A stretch of DNA of 64,000 bases, taken from NCBI RefSeq assembly GCF_000597725.1, contig NZ_JFBL01000009.1:47783-111782 (forward strand), written 5' to 3'. The notes below the pieces were generated by a model. That model saw only the letters and a program-made list of their open reading frames with translations, was not told the DNA's origin and ran no database searches. Position 1 is the first letter of the stretch; each line of letters begins with the position of its first letter. The stretch is from Sulfurospirillum arcachonense DSM 9755. Its GTDB lineage: Bacteria; Campylobacterota; Campylobacteria; Campylobacterales; Sulfurospirillaceae. The position numbers were made by a program, and so were the translations under genes. Positions 17,384 through 27,284 of the stretch are shown one piece after another.

Positions 17384-18148
17384 ATGGACTTTAAAAAAAT
17401 ATATGATTCTAATAAAGAAAGAGTCCTAACTGGTCTAGTTCTTATGGGAATTGCTATTTTAATGGCTATTATGGATAGCCTATTTTTAACATGGGCAATT
17501 CTTGGCATTTGTTATATGTTTGCTTTTTATGAAGCGATGAAACTTTTTGGTGAGAAAGATAATAAATTTTACGTTTATGCTTTATTAATTTGGATTGCAG
17601 CAGCTTTTTATCCTCACCCAATAGAGCTGATTTTTATTGTTTTAGTTGTTTTAATAGCTACTATGGCGCATAAGAAAGATGTAAAATATGAAGCATTAGC
17701 TCCATTTCTTTATCCATCTATTTCTATGCTGTTTCTTCTAACTCTTTATAAAGATTTTGGGATGTCAATACTTATTTGGCTAGTTGTAGTTGTAGCTTCT
17801 ACTGATACTGGGGCTTATTTTGTAGGTAAAAGTATTGGTAAAACTCCTTTTTCTCCAACATCACCAAATAAAACGTGGGAAGGTGTTGTAGGTGGAATTT
17901 TTATAGCTACCATTGCAGGTACGTTTATCGGTATGGTTTTTTACCCTGTAGAAATAGCACTTGTAACCTCTTTACTTGTTTCTGCATCTTCTGTTTGGGG
18001 TGACTTGTTTGAAAGTTATTTAAAACGTGAGGCAGGAGTAAAAGATAGTGGAACTATTTTCCCTGGACATGGTGGTTTTTTAGATAGATTAGATGGGTAC
18101 CTTTTTGCAGTTATTTTTATGTTTGTAATTCTTCGAGGATTATCGTAG
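17384..18148 (+). CDS. cdsA: Phosphatidate cytidylyltransferase
   Basis: 254 residues with about seven or eight membrane helices. It makes CDP-diacylglycerol from phosphatidate and CTP, the branch point of phospholipid synthesis. The family signature lies near the C-terminus (SYLKREAGVKDSG, FPGHGGFLDRLDG), preceded by SPNKTWEGVVGG. This is the housekeeping copy: it directly abuts dxr, a common epsilonproteobacterial pairing. A second, accessory CdsA lies at 57472-58404. Confidence 0.95.
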   Translation: MDFKKIYDSNKERVLTGLVLMGIAILMAIMDSLFLTWAILGICYMFAFYEAMKLFGEKDNKFYVYALLIWIAAAFYPHPIELIFIVLVVLIATMAHKKDVKYEALAPFLYPSISMLFLLTLYKDFGMSILIWLVVVVASTDTGAYFVGKSIGKTPFSPTSPNKTWEGVVGGIFIATIAGTFIGMVFYPVEIALVTSLLVSASSVWGDLFESYLKREAGVKDSGTIFPGHGGFLDRLDGYLFAVIFMFVILRGLS

Positions 18149-19216
18149 GTGATACTTTTAGGCTCTACTGGCTCAATTGGGGTAAATACCCTTAAAGTTG
18201 CTATAAGGTTTTCTTTACATGTAGAAGCACTAGTTGCAGGAACTAATGTAAAACTTTTAAATGAACAGATAAAAAAACATAACCCAAAATATGTTTGCGT
18301 AGCAACGAAAGAATTTGTAAAAGAAGTTGAGCATAAAAATGTATATTATGGCAATGAGGGTATTTTAGAAATACTTGAAATTGCATCTTCAAATTTAGTA
18401 GTTAATGCTTTGGTTGGTTTTGCAGGACTTGCTCCTACTTTAAAAACAATGGAACTTGGTAAAAAATTAGCACTTGCAAACAAAGAGTCTTTAGTTGTTG
18501 CTGGGCATCTTCTTAATTGTAAAGAGATAACACCAATAGATAGTGAACATTTTGGTTTGTGGTATCTTTTAAATGGAAGAGAAATTGAGAGTATGACTAT
18601 TATGGCAAGTGGTGGTGCATTTAGAGATACACCACTTGATGAGTTAGCGCTTCAAACTCCTGCACAAGCTTTAAAACATCCAAATTGGTCTATGGGAAGA
18701 AAAATAACCATCGATAGTGCAACGATGACTAATAAACTTTTTGAACTTCTTGAAGCAAAGTGGTTATTTGGTATAGATAAATTAGATGCTATTATGGAAA
18801 CAAAATCTCTTATGCATGCTATGATAAACTTTAAAGATGGAAGCTCAACCACGCATATGGCAAATGCAGATATGAAACTTCCTATATCCTATGCACTTCT
18901 TGGAAAAGTAGATGAGCAAATCTTACCTCCTGTAGATTTATGTAAAGCTGGTAGTCTTGAGTTTAGAAAAATTACGCAAGAGAGATACCCTATCTGGGAA
19001 ATAAAAGATGAAATTTTAAAAGAACCTCATAGAGGTGTCGTGATAAATGCTGCAAATGAAATAGCAATAAATAAATTTTTTGCAGGACAATTAAATATAC
19101 TTGAGTTAGCAGAGTTTACAAAAAAAGCATTTAGGTATTTTGAAAACATCAATCCAAAAAGTTTAAATGAAATATTTGAAATTGATAAAGAAGTAAGAGT
19201 TTATTGTAATAAATAA
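18149..19216 (+). CDS. dxr: 1-deoxy-D-xylulose 5-phosphate reductoisomerase
   Basis: 355 residues starting with GTG immediately after the cdsA stop, which implies translational coupling. It is the first committed enzyme of the MEP isoprenoid pathway, NADPH dependent. The dinucleotide motif LGSTGSIGVNTL is at the N-terminus, metal and substrate residues lie in TPIDSEHFGLWYLL, and MASGGAFRDTP and SMGRKITIDSATMTNK are family hallmarks. The length is slightly below E. coli Dxr (about 398), as in relatives of this phylum. Confidence 0.96.
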   Translation: MILLGSTGSIGVNTLKVAIRFSLHVEALVAGTNVKLLNEQIKKHNPKYVCVATKEFVKEVEHKNVYYGNEGILEILEIASSNLVVNALVGFAGLAPTLKTMELGKKLALANKESLVVAGHLLNCKEITPIDSEHFGLWYLLNGREIESMTIMASGGAFRDTPLDELALQTPAQALKHPNWSMGRKITIDSATMTNKLFELLEAKWLFGIDKLDAIMETKSLMHAMINFKDGSSTTHMANADMKLPISYALLGKVDEQILPPVDLCKAGSLEFRKITQERYPIWEIKDEILKEPHRGVVINAANEIAINKFFAGQLNILELAEFTKKAFRYFENINPKSLNEIFEIDKEVRVYCNK

Positions 19217-19236
19217 AATTTAATAAAAGGTAGTAT

Positions 19237-20481
19237 ATGCAAAGTACGGATTATAACTTTCGCTTGAAAGATAGCATTGTTGGTCTTCAGTTTTTGTTTG
19301 TTGCGTTTGGTGCGCTTGTTTTAGTCCCTATTCTTACCGGACTTAACCCAAATGTTGCGCTGTTTACAGCAGGTCTTGGAACACTTCTATTTCAATTAGT
19401 AAATAGAAAAACAGTTCCTCCAATTTTTTTAGCTTCTAGTTTTGCTTTTATAGCTCCAATTATTTATGGGGTAAAAACATGGGGAATTGCTGGGACTATG
19501 TCAGGACTTTTCGCTGCTGGTTTATTTTACGTCATACTAAGTTTTATAGTGCGTTTAAGAGGTTCAGGCTTTTTACATAAGCTACTTCCTGCTGTTGTTG
19601 TTGGACCAGTTATTATGACAATTGGTCTTATTCTTTCTCCAGTTGCTGTAAATATGGCTATGGGACAATTAGCTGATGGTACTGTTATTGTTGAGTTTCC
19701 AGTGGCTATAACGGTTTCGCTTATCACTTTAGCAGTTACAGTTTTAGTAACACTTATGGGAAAAGGAATTTTTAGATTATTGCCTATTCTTTGTGGTATT
19801 TTTTCTGGTTATGTAGTGGCACTTTTCTTTGGGATTGTCAATTTTGATGCAGTAACAAATGCTGCTTGGTTTGCTATGCCAGCATTTGTGGCACCTGAAT
19901 TTAACTGGGAAGCTATTATTTATATCTTACCTATTGCAATTGCACCAGCAGTTGAGCATATAGGGGATATGTTAGCTATCTCAAATGTAACAAAAAAAGA
20001 TTATTTACAAGAACCAGGACTTAAAAACACTCTTTTAGGTGATGGTATTGCAACTTCAGCGGCAGCACTTTTTGGTGGACCACCAAATACAACTTATTCT
20101 GAAGTAACGGGGGCGGTTACTGTGACAAAAGCATTCAATCCAGCAATCATGACTTGGGCTGCAATTTTTGCAATTGTTTTAGCATTTGTAGGAAAACTTG
20201 GTGGATTTCTTTCGACTATTCCTATGCCTGTTATGGGTGGAGTTATGCTACTTTTATTTGGTATTATTGCTTCAATTGGTATGGAAACACTTATAAAAGA
20301 GAAAGTTGATTTAGCAGATCCTAGAAATATGATTATTGTTTCTATGATTTTGGTTTTTGCTATTGGTGGTATGACTTTTAATTTTGGTGGCGTAGCATTT
20401 TCAGGAATTGGTCTTGGAGCTATAGTGGGGATTATTTTAAATTTAGTTTTACCAAAAACAAAACATTTTGATGGTTATTAA
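19237..20481 (+). CDS. uraA: Uracil/xanthine permease family transporter
   Basis: 414 residues, mostly membrane helices, of the nucleobase-cation symporter 2 family. Motifs include GLQFLFVAFGALVLVPILTG at the N-terminus, APAVEHIGDMLAIS in helix 8 (substrate-binding Glu) and GGPPNTTYSEVTGAV in helix 10. UraA-type members import uracil with protons; xanthine cannot be excluded. It is 20 bases after dxr and may be read through from it. Confidence 0.88.
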   Translation: MQSTDYNFRLKDSIVGLQFLFVAFGALVLVPILTGLNPNVALFTAGLGTLLFQLVNRKTVPPIFLASSFAFIAPIIYGVKTWGIAGTMSGLFAAGLFYVILSFIVRLRGSGFLHKLLPAVVVGPVIMTIGLILSPVAVNMAMGQLADGTVIVEFPVAITVSLITLAVTVLVTLMGKGIFRLLPILCGIFSGYVVALFFGIVNFDAVTNAAWFAMPAFVAPEFNWEAIIYILPIAIAPAVEHIGDMLAISNVTKKDYLQEPGLKNTLLGDGIATSAAALFGGPPNTTYSEVTGAVTVTKAFNPAIMTWAAIFAIVLAFVGKLGGFLSTIPMPVMGGVMLLLFGIIASIGMETLIKEKVDLADPRNMIIVSMILVFAIGGMTFNFGGVAFSGIGLGAIVGIILNLVLPKTKHFDGY

Positions 20482-20514
20482 TCTTTAATAGAAAAAATTT
20501 ACAAAAGGGAATAT

Positions 20515-21843
20515 ATGGAGTATATCGAGAATTTAGTTTCAACACTTTCGGGTATAGTATGGGGCCCACCTATGCTTATATTATTAGTTGGAACTGGGCT
20601 GTATCTTACTATTATTTTAAAAGGTATGCAATTTTGGGCATTACCTCATGCTATAAAACTTATCTTTTTAAAAGAAGAAGAGGGTGAAGGAGATATTTCT
20701 CACTTTGCTGCACTCATGACAGCACTTGCTGCAACGGTAGGTATCGGAAATATCGTAGGTGTTGCAACTGCTATTACTCTTGGTGGACCAGGAGCTGTTT
20801 TTTGGATGTGGGTAACAGGACTTGTAGGAATGGCAACAAAATATTCTGAAGCAATTCTTGCTGTTAAATACCGTGAAGTTGGTGAAAATGGTATGAAAGG
20901 TGGTCCAATGTACTATCTTAGAGATGGTGCAAAACTACCAAAACTTGGTATGGCATTTGCTATTTTTACAGCATGTGCGGCATTTGGTATTGGTAATATG
21001 ACTCAATCAAATGCAGTTGCAACACTTCTTAATTCTCAAATGAGTATCCCAACTTGGGTATCAGGTACTATTATGTTGACTTTTACTGCTGTTGTTATTT
21101 TAGGTGGAATTCAATCTATAGGTAAATATACATCAAAATTGGTTCCTGTAATGATTGTTGCTTATATTGTATGTGCAGTGGCTATTTTAGTTATGAATGT
21201 AGATAAAATTAGTGGAGCTTTTGGTCTAATCTTTTATCATGCATTTAATCCAATTGCAGCTGGTGGTGGTTTTGCAGGTGCTACAATGGCAGCAGCTATT
21301 AGATTTGGTGTGGCTCGTGGTGTTTTTTCAAATGAATCAGGTCTTGGTTCAGCACCAATCGCAGCAGCTGCAGCTAAAACAAATATCCCAGCAAAACAAG
21401 CACTAGTGAGTATGACTCAAACTTTTATTGATACACTAGTTGTTTGTACTATGACAGCTCTTATTATCCTTATCTCTCCATTTTGGCAAGAGGGCGTGAG
21501 TGCAGGATTATTGACAATGCAAAGTTTTTCATATCATTTAGGGGATATCGGTGGATATGTTATCATCGTAGCAACTGTACTTTTTGCATACTCTACAATT
21601 TTAGGTTGGAGTTATTATGGTGAAAAAGCATTTGAGTTTATTTTTGGTGAAAAATTTGTAAGACTATATCGTGTACTTTTCATAGCAGTAGTTATGGTGG
21701 GTGCGATGATGAAGTTAGAATTTGTTTGGAACTTTTCAGACCTCGCAAATGGTTTGATGGCTATACCAAATCTTTTAGCACTTCTTATTCTTTCAAAAGT
21801 GATATCAAGCGAAACAAAAACTTATTTTAAAAGTATAAAATAG
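20515..21843 (+). CDS. Alanine/glycine:cation symporter family protein
   Basis: 442 residues of the AGCS (AlsT/DagA) family, which import alanine or glycine with sodium. Hallmarks are ATVGIGNIVGVATAITLGGP and the MWVTGLVGMATKYSEAIL stretch; NESGLGSAPIAAAAA is the other conserved loop. Around ten hydrophobic helices are seen. A classical terminator follows, so this closes the run of genes from the NFACT leader. Confidence 0.93.
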   Translation: MEYIENLVSTLSGIVWGPPMLILLVGTGLYLTIILKGMQFWALPHAIKLIFLKEEEGEGDISHFAALMTALAATVGIGNIVGVATAITLGGPGAVFWMWVTGLVGMATKYSEAILAVKYREVGENGMKGGPMYYLRDGAKLPKLGMAFAIFTACAAFGIGNMTQSNAVATLLNSQMSIPTWVSGTIMLTFTAVVILGGIQSIGKYTSKLVPVMIVAYIVCAVAILVMNVDKISGAFGLIFYHAFNPIAAGGGFAGATMAAAIRFGVARGVFSNESGLGSAPIAAAAAKTNIPAKQALVSMTQTFIDTLVVCTMTALIILISPFWQEGVSAGLLTMQSFSYHLGDIGGYVIIVATVLFAYSTILGWSYYGEKAFEFIFGEKFVRLYRVLFIAVVMVGAMMKLEFVWNFSDLANGLMAIPNLLALLILSKVISSETKTYFKSIK

Positions 21844-21848
21844 ACTTT

Positions 21849-21877
21849 AAGGGAAGGCGTAGTCTTCCCTTTTTTTA
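21849..21877 (+). terminator. Rho-independent terminator
   Basis: AAGGGAAG / CTTCCCTT stem with a short loop and a run of seven or more T, six bases after the symporter stop. Confidence 0.88.
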
Positions 21878-22027
21878 ATAAATCACATAAAGTTCAAACT
21901 TCAACGTTCGTATAGAGCTCTTCATTTTAAAATCTATACTAGATATATTAATATGATTGCAATAATGTACTATGCTAAATATTAATTAAAATATATAATG
22001 AACTATTCTGAAATCAAAGGGGTAGTT

Positions 22028-22615
22028 ATGAGTATAACATCTTTTATAATTTATTGTTTTATTATAACTTTTTCACCAGGACCAACACATATTGTTACTC
22101 TATCAACTGTTCATAATTATGGAATAAAAAAAGCAATAAATTTTTGCTATGGTTCTTCTATAGCATTTGGTATCATCATGATATTATCTGTTGTATTAAA
22201 TTCAGTATTAGCAACAGTATTACCAAAATTTATCATAATAATGCAAATTATTGGGGCAATTTATATTTTGTATTTGGCTTATAAAATCTATACAATGGAT
22301 AGTTCATCAAATAGTAAAAAAGATTTTGCTTCTTTTAAAACAGGGTTTGTTATGCAATTTATAAATCCTAAAGTTGTTTTGTTTTGTGTAACTGTGATTC
22401 CAAGTTTTGTTATGCCTTATCATAGCTCTTTTGATGAATTGTTTTTATTTGCATTTATTGTATTTATAATAGGTACAATGTCATATTTTGCGTGGGTACT
22501 TTTTGGTAGTATTTTGAAAGTATTTTTACAAAGATATCAAAAAATTACAAATACATTTATGTCGTTATTTTTAGTATATTGTGCTATTATGATTTCAGGA
22601 ATAACTAATTTTTGA
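22028..22615 (+). CDS. LysE family amino-acid exporter
   Basis: 195 residues with six predicted helices. The ATG at 22028 is chosen for its AAGGGG; an earlier ATG at 21998 adds a non-hydrophobic leader. FTFSPGPTH-type opening (TFSPGPTHIVTLS) and the QFINPKVVLFCVTVIPSF stretch are the RhtB/LysE signatures. It exports an amino acid or derivative. It is followed seven bases on by an AraC regulator, which probably controls it. Confidence 0.88.
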   Translation: MSITSFIIYCFIITFSPGPTHIVTLSTVHNYGIKKAINFCYGSSIAFGIIMILSVVLNSVLATVLPKFIIIMQIIGAIYILYLAYKIYTMDSSSNSKKDFASFKTGFVMQFINPKVVLFCVTVIPSFVMPYHSSFDELFLFAFIVFIIGTMSYFAWVLFGSILKVFLQRYQKITNTFMSLFLVYCAIMISGITNF

Positions 22616-22622
22616 GTGAAAA

Positions 22623-23393
22623 ATGGATAAATTTATATACAAAAATAAACTTGATATTACTGCATTATCAGCAAGTATGAGTAAATTTACATATAAAAAA
22701 CATTCTCATGAAGAGTATGCTTTGGGGGTAACTTTAAGAGGTGTTCAAGAGTATTATTTAGATGGAAATTTTCATGCATCTTATAAAAATGGAGTAATGC
22801 TTTTTAATCCTGAACAAGTTCATGATGGACATGCAAAAGAGTATCAAGAAGGTTTAGATTATGTAATGATATATATTAAACCAAAACTATTTTTAGAGGC
22901 TTTAGAAAAAAAAGATATTGTTAAGTTTACTCAGCCTATTGTCTATCAAGAAAAGTTAAAAAATGATATATTAAACCTTTCTTTTTCAATCTTAAATAAC
23001 AAAGATATTGCTTTATGTAATGAATTATATTTGAATGTAATAGATAATTTTACTTCAAAAGATTTTTGCTTAGATTATAAAAAAGAGATAGGACTTATTA
23101 AAAAAGCAAAAGAAATTATTTACTACAATCTTGATAAAGTTTTAGACCTTGATGAGATATCAAAAGAATTGAATTTATCAAAATTTCAATTTATTCGCAT
23201 ATTTAAATCTAATACGGGAATAACTCCATACCAATATTTTTTAAATTCAAAGATGATTCATGCAAAAAAACATCTTGATATGACAAAAGACTTATATGCA
23301 ACTGTTGTGGAATTTGGTTTTACAGATCTTTCTCATTTAAATAGGCATTTTAAAAGTGTTTATGGAGTAACTGCGTATGAGTATATTACATAG
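22623..23393 (+). CDS. AraC family regulator (next to LysE exporter)
   Basis: 256 residues: an N-terminal cupin-like sensing domain (about 1-140, with KHSHEEYALGVTLRGVQEYY) and two C-terminal helix-turn-helix motifs (about 160-255, ending DLSHLNRHFKSVYGVTAYEY). It lies seven bases after the LysE exporter in the same direction. This family of AraC proteins often controls the adjacent amino-acid exporter. Its closest relative in view is the AraC gene at 23468, so the two may be an old duplication. Confidence 0.92.
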   Translation: MDKFIYKNKLDITALSASMSKFTYKKHSHEEYALGVTLRGVQEYYLDGNFHASYKNGVMLFNPEQVHDGHAKEYQEGLDYVMIYIKPKLFLEALEKKDIVKFTQPIVYQEKLKNDILNLSFSILNNKDIALCNELYLNVIDNFTSKDFCLDYKKEIGLIKKAKEIIYYNLDKVLDLDEISKELNLSKFQFIRIFKSNTGITPYQYFLNSKMIHAKKHLDMTKDLYATVVEFGFTDLSHLNRHFKSVYGVTAYEYIT

Positions 23394-23467
23394 TAATTGT
23401 GCTTTATGTCAAAATAAACTAGCAATTTCATACAATTTTTATTGTAAAAAAAATGATATAATTTTTT

Positions 23468-24295
23468 ATGGAAGATAAAAAAAGTAGCTATAGTGTCAAA
23501 TTTTGGCAACCAAATATACAAGAAGATGTAACTTTTTATAAATCACATTTAAATAATTGTGGTTTTGATAAGCACATACATGATGAACATACTGTTAGCA
23601 TAATTAAACATGGAGTGATGGACTCTTTTTTAAAAGGTTCAAAACAAAAAATAAATAATTTTTATGTAACTTTTATAAATCCCGATGAAGTTCATTCTAA
23701 TGCTAGTCAGTATAAAAACGAGTATCAATCTTATTCTATATATCTTAAACCCTCATATATTCAAAAACTTCTGCATAATAGTTTTAATAATAAAGAGATA
23801 TTTTTCAATAAAGGACTGTTAGAAGATAAACAATTAGCTCAAAAACTTTTAAATCTTGTAGAACAAGATGAGCAAAAGCAAATTTCTAAGTTAGATTTTG
23901 AATGCCGATTAGTGCAATTACTCAATAAAATATTTTTAGAAAACACAAGTGCTAAGATATATACTAAATTAACAGCACATGATACAATGATTCAAAAAGC
24001 CAAAGAGTATATGAATGATAATTATCAGCTTAATTTGAGTCTTGATGATATTGCAAGTGAACTTGATGTCTCCAAATATCACTTTTTGAGACTTTTTAAA
24101 GAAAAGACTTTTATCTCCCCACACGCTTATCTCATGTTACGACGTCTTGAAAGGGCTAAACACTCTTTACAAAAAGGTGAGAGTATCATTACTACAGCAT
24201 ACGATTGTGGCTTTAATGATCAAAGCCATTTACATAGAAGGTTTAAAGCAGTAACAGGGGCTACTCCAAAACAGTATCAAAATTTTTTTAAATAG
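23468..24295 (+). CDS. AraC family regulator (next to azlCD)
   Basis: 275 residues with the same build as its neighbour: cupin-like ligand domain (CGFDKHIHDEHTVSIIKHGV) and a C-terminal double helix-turn-helix (ELDVSKYHFLRLFKE, DQSHLHRRFKAVTGATPKQY). It stands directly before azlC, from which it is separated by a 24-bp perfect palindrome. It is the probable regulator of the branched-chain amino-acid exporter (inference from position). Confidence 0.92.
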   Translation: MEDKKSSYSVKFWQPNIQEDVTFYKSHLNNCGFDKHIHDEHTVSIIKHGVMDSFLKGSKQKINNFYVTFINPDEVHSNASQYKNEYQSYSIYLKPSYIQKLLHNSFNNKEIFFNKGLLEDKQLAQKLLNLVEQDEQKQISKLDFECRLVQLLNKIFLENTSAKIYTKLTAHDTMIQKAKEYMNDNYQLNLSLDDIASELDVSKYHFLRLFKEKTFISPHAYLMLRRLERAKHSLQKGESIITTAYDCGFNDQSHLHRRFKAVTGATPKQYQNFFK

Positions 24296-24310
24296 CAATC
24301 TCGTCCAAGA

Positions 24311-24334
24311 TTTATCTTTACATGTAAAGATAAA
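24311..24334. promoter_or_regulatory. 24-bp perfect palindrome before azlC
   Basis: Centred on CTTTACATGTAAAG and extended to TTTATC/GATAAA on either side, nine bases before the azlC start. It may be a terminator-like hairpin, an operator for the upstream AraC protein, or just one copy of the window-wide palindrome family. Confidence 0.5.
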
Positions 24335-24342
24335 ATACTCTC

Positions 24343-25023
24343 ATGAAAAATGATTTTAAAAATGGCTTTGTAGCCAATATCCCAATAGGTTTTAGTGTTG
24401 CAGCGTATGGTTCAGTTTGTGGCATGATGAGTTCACAAGCAGGAGTTGAGTTTTATGAGATGATGCTTATGAATGTTTTTATATTTGCAGGCTCTTCACA
24501 AATGATTATAATTGAAATGTGGAGTGATAGCTTGAATGTACTTGGTATCATTTTAGCAGCTCTTATGATAAATCTTCGCTACTTTTTGATAGGAGCATCT
24601 CTAAGTACACTGTTTCAGAACAGTTCCAAAAAAGAGAAACTTGCCTATATGCATCTGTGTGCAGATGAAAACTGGGCGGTAACTATCGCTAAGGCTAAAA
24701 AGCAAGATATAACACCTCTGTTTTTGTTTGGTGGTGGTGTATGTTTGCTTCTTATCTGGAGTGCTAGTACAAGTGCTGGATTTGTTCTTGGAGAGTTTAT
24801 AAGTGATCCTTCTAAGTACGCACTTGATTTTGCTTTTGTCGCTATCTTTACAGCACTTACTTTCAACATGTATCATGGAAAAAACAATCTCATCCCTTGG
24901 GTTATAGCTGCTTTGGTAGCCATTGTAGCTGAGTATTTTATAGCTGGAAAGTTCTATATAGTTTTTGGAGCACTTGCAGGCTCTTTTAGTGCTGTATATT
25001 TGCACAAGGATGAAGATGAATAA
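24343..25023 (+). CDS. azlC: AzlC family branched-chain amino-acid exporter subunit
   Basis: 226 residues, about five helices. FKNGFVANIPIGFSVAAYGS, FAGSSQMIIIEMW and the LMINLRYFLIGASLS stretch are AzlC hallmarks. AzlC and AzlD together export branched-chain or related amino acids. It overlaps azlD by eight bases. Confidence 0.93.
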   Translation: MKNDFKNGFVANIPIGFSVAAYGSVCGMMSSQAGVEFYEMMLMNVFIFAGSSQMIIIEMWSDSLNVLGIILAALMINLRYFLIGASLSTLFQNSSKKEKLAYMHLCADENWAVTIAKAKKQDITPLFLFGGGVCLLLIWSASTSAGFVLGEFISDPSKYALDFAFVAIFTALTFNMYHGKNNLIPWVIAALVAIVAEYFIAGKFYIVFGALAGSFSAVYLHKDEDE

Positions 25024-25321
25024 TATAGATTTAAATGCACTTTTTATTATCTTTTGTGTTGCCATTGGAACATATAGCCTGCGTTATTTTGGTCTTGTTT
25101 TTTCCAATAGATTAAAAAATGAAGGAAATGTAAAAGTATTTTTGGATTATCTGCCATCAACCCTTTTATTATCCCTCATAGCCCCTGCTATATTAAAAGA
25201 AGGACTTTTAGGTTTTGTAGCGACTGCTTTTATAGCACTTTGCATGTATAAAACTAAAAGCATATTAGCTTCTATGGTTTTAGGGGTTATTGTTGTAGCA
25301 ATAGGCAGAAATTTCATTTAA
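25016..25321 (+). CDS. azlD: AzlD family branched-chain amino-acid exporter subunit
   Basis: 101 residues from the ATG at 25016, which has AAGGA five bases upstream; earlier in-frame ATGs lie well inside azlC. About four helices, with GTYSLRYFGL and LDYLPSTLLLSLIAPAIL typical of AzlD. It is translationally coupled to azlC and is the small partner of the exporter. Confidence 0.9.
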   Translation: MNNIDLNALFIIFCVAIGTYSLRYFGLVFSNRLKNEGNVKVFLDYLPSTLLLSLIAPAILKEGLLGFVATAFIALCMYKTKSILASMVLGVIVVAIGRNFI

Positions 25322-25380
25322 GTTATAGAATATATTTTATATTTAAAAAAAGATTATATAATCTATTAAAAAGATTATAA

Positions 25381-26505
25381 ATGAGTATTTTTCGTATTTT
25401 ATTTGCCATTGTTGCTACACTTGTATTGTTGGGGATAAATTTTTATGTTTATCGTCGATTTCTTTGTAAAATAGAGATGTTTAAAAACCATACAAAATTG
25501 ATTAAATGGTCTATTATAATCATAAGTTTGTGTGAACTTCTTTTCTTTTTCAAACTCCGCTCAGGTGATATGGATATCTCTTTATATCTTCTTTTTTCCT
25601 CTTTTATTGGTATCTCTTTTATGCTTTTTTGTATCTCTTTGGTTTATGACCTTTTTCACATACCTTTAAGCAAAGTCCCTTTTGATAAATCAAGAAGATT
25701 GATGTTAAAAACCATACTTGATGTGACTATGTTGATTTTAGCCTTTTCCTATATGTTGCGAGGGTTTATAAATGGTTTTAAAAAGCCTATTATAAAAGAG
25801 GTGGAAGTAAAGATAAAAGGCTTAAAAAAAGAGTTAAACATAGTGCAAATTAGTGATGTGCATATTGGAAAAAGTTTAGGAAAAGAGTTTTTTGATTCTA
25901 TAGTAAAGCCGATAAATACTCTTGATGCTGATATAGTAGTGATTACTGGTGATTTGGTTGATTTACATGTAAGTCAAATTGGGGATAAATTGGAGAGTTT
26001 AAAAGATATAAAAGCTCGATATGGTGTCTATTTCGTGAGTGGAAATCATGAGTATTTTCATGGAGTTGAAGCTATATGTGAGCATTTAAAATCTTTACAT
26101 GTAAAGGTTTTAGAAAATGAAAGTTTAGTTATAAATAACCAAATAAATTTAGCAGGCATCACAGATTTAATGGGAAGAAGACTTGATTTATTGCAACCTG
26201 ACTTACAAAAAGCACTTTTACAGGTAAATCCAGATTTACCTACGGTTCTATTAGCTCACCAGCCAAAAATTACAAAAGAGTTGAAAAATGAAAAGATAGA
26301 TTTGATTTTGAGTGGGCATACGCATGGAGGTCAAATTTTCCCTTTTGGACTTTTGGTTTTATTGGACCAACCTTATCTTGCTGGTTTGTATCAACACTCT
26401 GAAAAAACGCAAATTTTTGTAAATGCAGGAGCAGGATATTGGGGACCACCTATAAGAATTTTAGCCCCAAGTGAGATAGTAAAGCTAAAGTTAGTTTCTT
26501 TTTAA
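25381..26505 (+). CDS. Membrane-anchored metallophosphoesterase
   Basis: 374 residues. Four N-terminal helices (to about residue 140) precede a calcineurin-like phosphoesterase domain whose metal ligands are all visible: ISDVHIG (D-x-H), VITGDLVD, SGNHEYFHG, LLAHQPK and LSGHTHGGQ. Proteins of this shape (YkuE/YaeI-like) hydrolyse phosphoesters at the membrane, in some cases lipid headgroups. The substrate is unknown here. It carries two TTACATGTAA copies in the coding sequence and ends convergently with the methyltransferase, overlapping by 15 bp. Confidence 0.9.
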   Translation: MSIFRILFAIVATLVLLGINFYVYRRFLCKIEMFKNHTKLIKWSIIIISLCELLFFFKLRSGDMDISLYLLFSSFIGISFMLFCISLVYDLFHIPLSKVPFDKSRRLMLKTILDVTMLILAFSYMLRGFINGFKKPIIKEVEVKIKGLKKELNIVQISDVHIGKSLGKEFFDSIVKPINTLDADIVVITGDLVDLHVSQIGDKLESLKDIKARYGVYFVSGNHEYFHGVEAICEHLKSLHVKVLENESLVINNQINLAGITDLMGRRLDLLQPDLQKALLQVNPDLPTVLLAHQPKITKELKNEKIDLILSGHTHGGQIFPFGLLVLLDQPYLAGLYQHSEKTQIFVNAGAGYWGPPIRILAPSEIVKLKLVSF

Positions 26506-27093
26506 AATTATCCTAATAACGCTTGCTTCCCCATTATGACCTTTACCTTCTTTAAGTTCAATTATCTCTTGAGAGAGTTTATAAATGGTACAAGGAAGAT
26601 TAAAAAATAGTTGATATAAGTTTCCCAAATCATAGAGTAACTCTATATCTTTTGGCCCTCCACTTTCAAAATGAAGTTGGTCTATACTAAAAAATTCTGC
26701 TATAAAAAAACCACCACTTTTTAAACCATCTAATACTTTTACAAACATATCTGTTTGTTCATTTTGATCAACATGAGTATATGTAGAGAGGATTACATCA
26801 TACTTACCATGAGGTTGCCAGTTTTCTAAAAGTGTATGCCTTATAGTAATAGCAACATTTTCTTCAAGTGAGCGTTTTTGAAGTTTTTTTAGGCCAATAT
26901 CAGAAGCATCTAAAGCTTCTACATGTAAACCTTTTTTTGCTAAAAATATAGCATTTCTTCCTTCCCCTTCACCTAAGCATAAAACCTTAAAATCTTTTTT
27001 AAAAATGTCTTCATTTTCTTTTATAAAACTGTTAACTTCTGTACCGTAAAGAAATCCATCACGAGAAAATTTTTCGTTCCATAACTCTTGCAT
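26491..27093 (-). CDS. SAM-dependent methyltransferase (TehB-like)
   Basis: 200 residues, class I methyltransferase fold. The SAM-binding glycine loop is VLCLGEGEGRNAIFLAKKG (about residues 37-55), followed by the acidic VEALDASD strand and DVILSTYTHV. The opening MQELWNEKFSRDGFLYGTEVN matches the TehB/tellurite-resistance-type and thiopurine-methyltransferase-like group. The substrate is not evident. Confidence 0.88.
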   Translation of the reverse strand: MQELWNEKFSRDGFLYGTEVNSFIKENEDIFKKDFKVLCLGEGEGRNAIFLAKKGLHVEALDASDIGLKKLQKRSLEENVAITIRHTLLENWQPHGKYDVILSTYTHVDQNEQTDMFVKVLDGLKSGGFFIAEFFSIDQLHFESGGPKDIELLYDLGNLYQLFFNLPCTIYKLSQEIIELKEGKGHNGEASVIRIILKRN

Positions 27094-27249
27094 ATTGGGT
27101 ATCCCTTGAATAAAATCAATTCTTTTTATCAGCGCTATTGTATCATATATAATATTTTGAGTAAATTATGAATAATTTACTGTAAAAAACACTAATAAAA
27201 AGAGAGAAAAACTTCTATATAAGCTCATCAAAAGAATTTTGAATTAGTG

Positions 27250-27255
27250 TATAAT
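27250..27255 (+). promoter_or_regulatory. Putative -10 box
   Basis: TATAAT 30 bases before the ATG of the GGDEF-EAL gene. Confidence 0.45.
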
Positions 27256-27284
27256 AGCATTAAGTATTAGAGAAGGCATATATA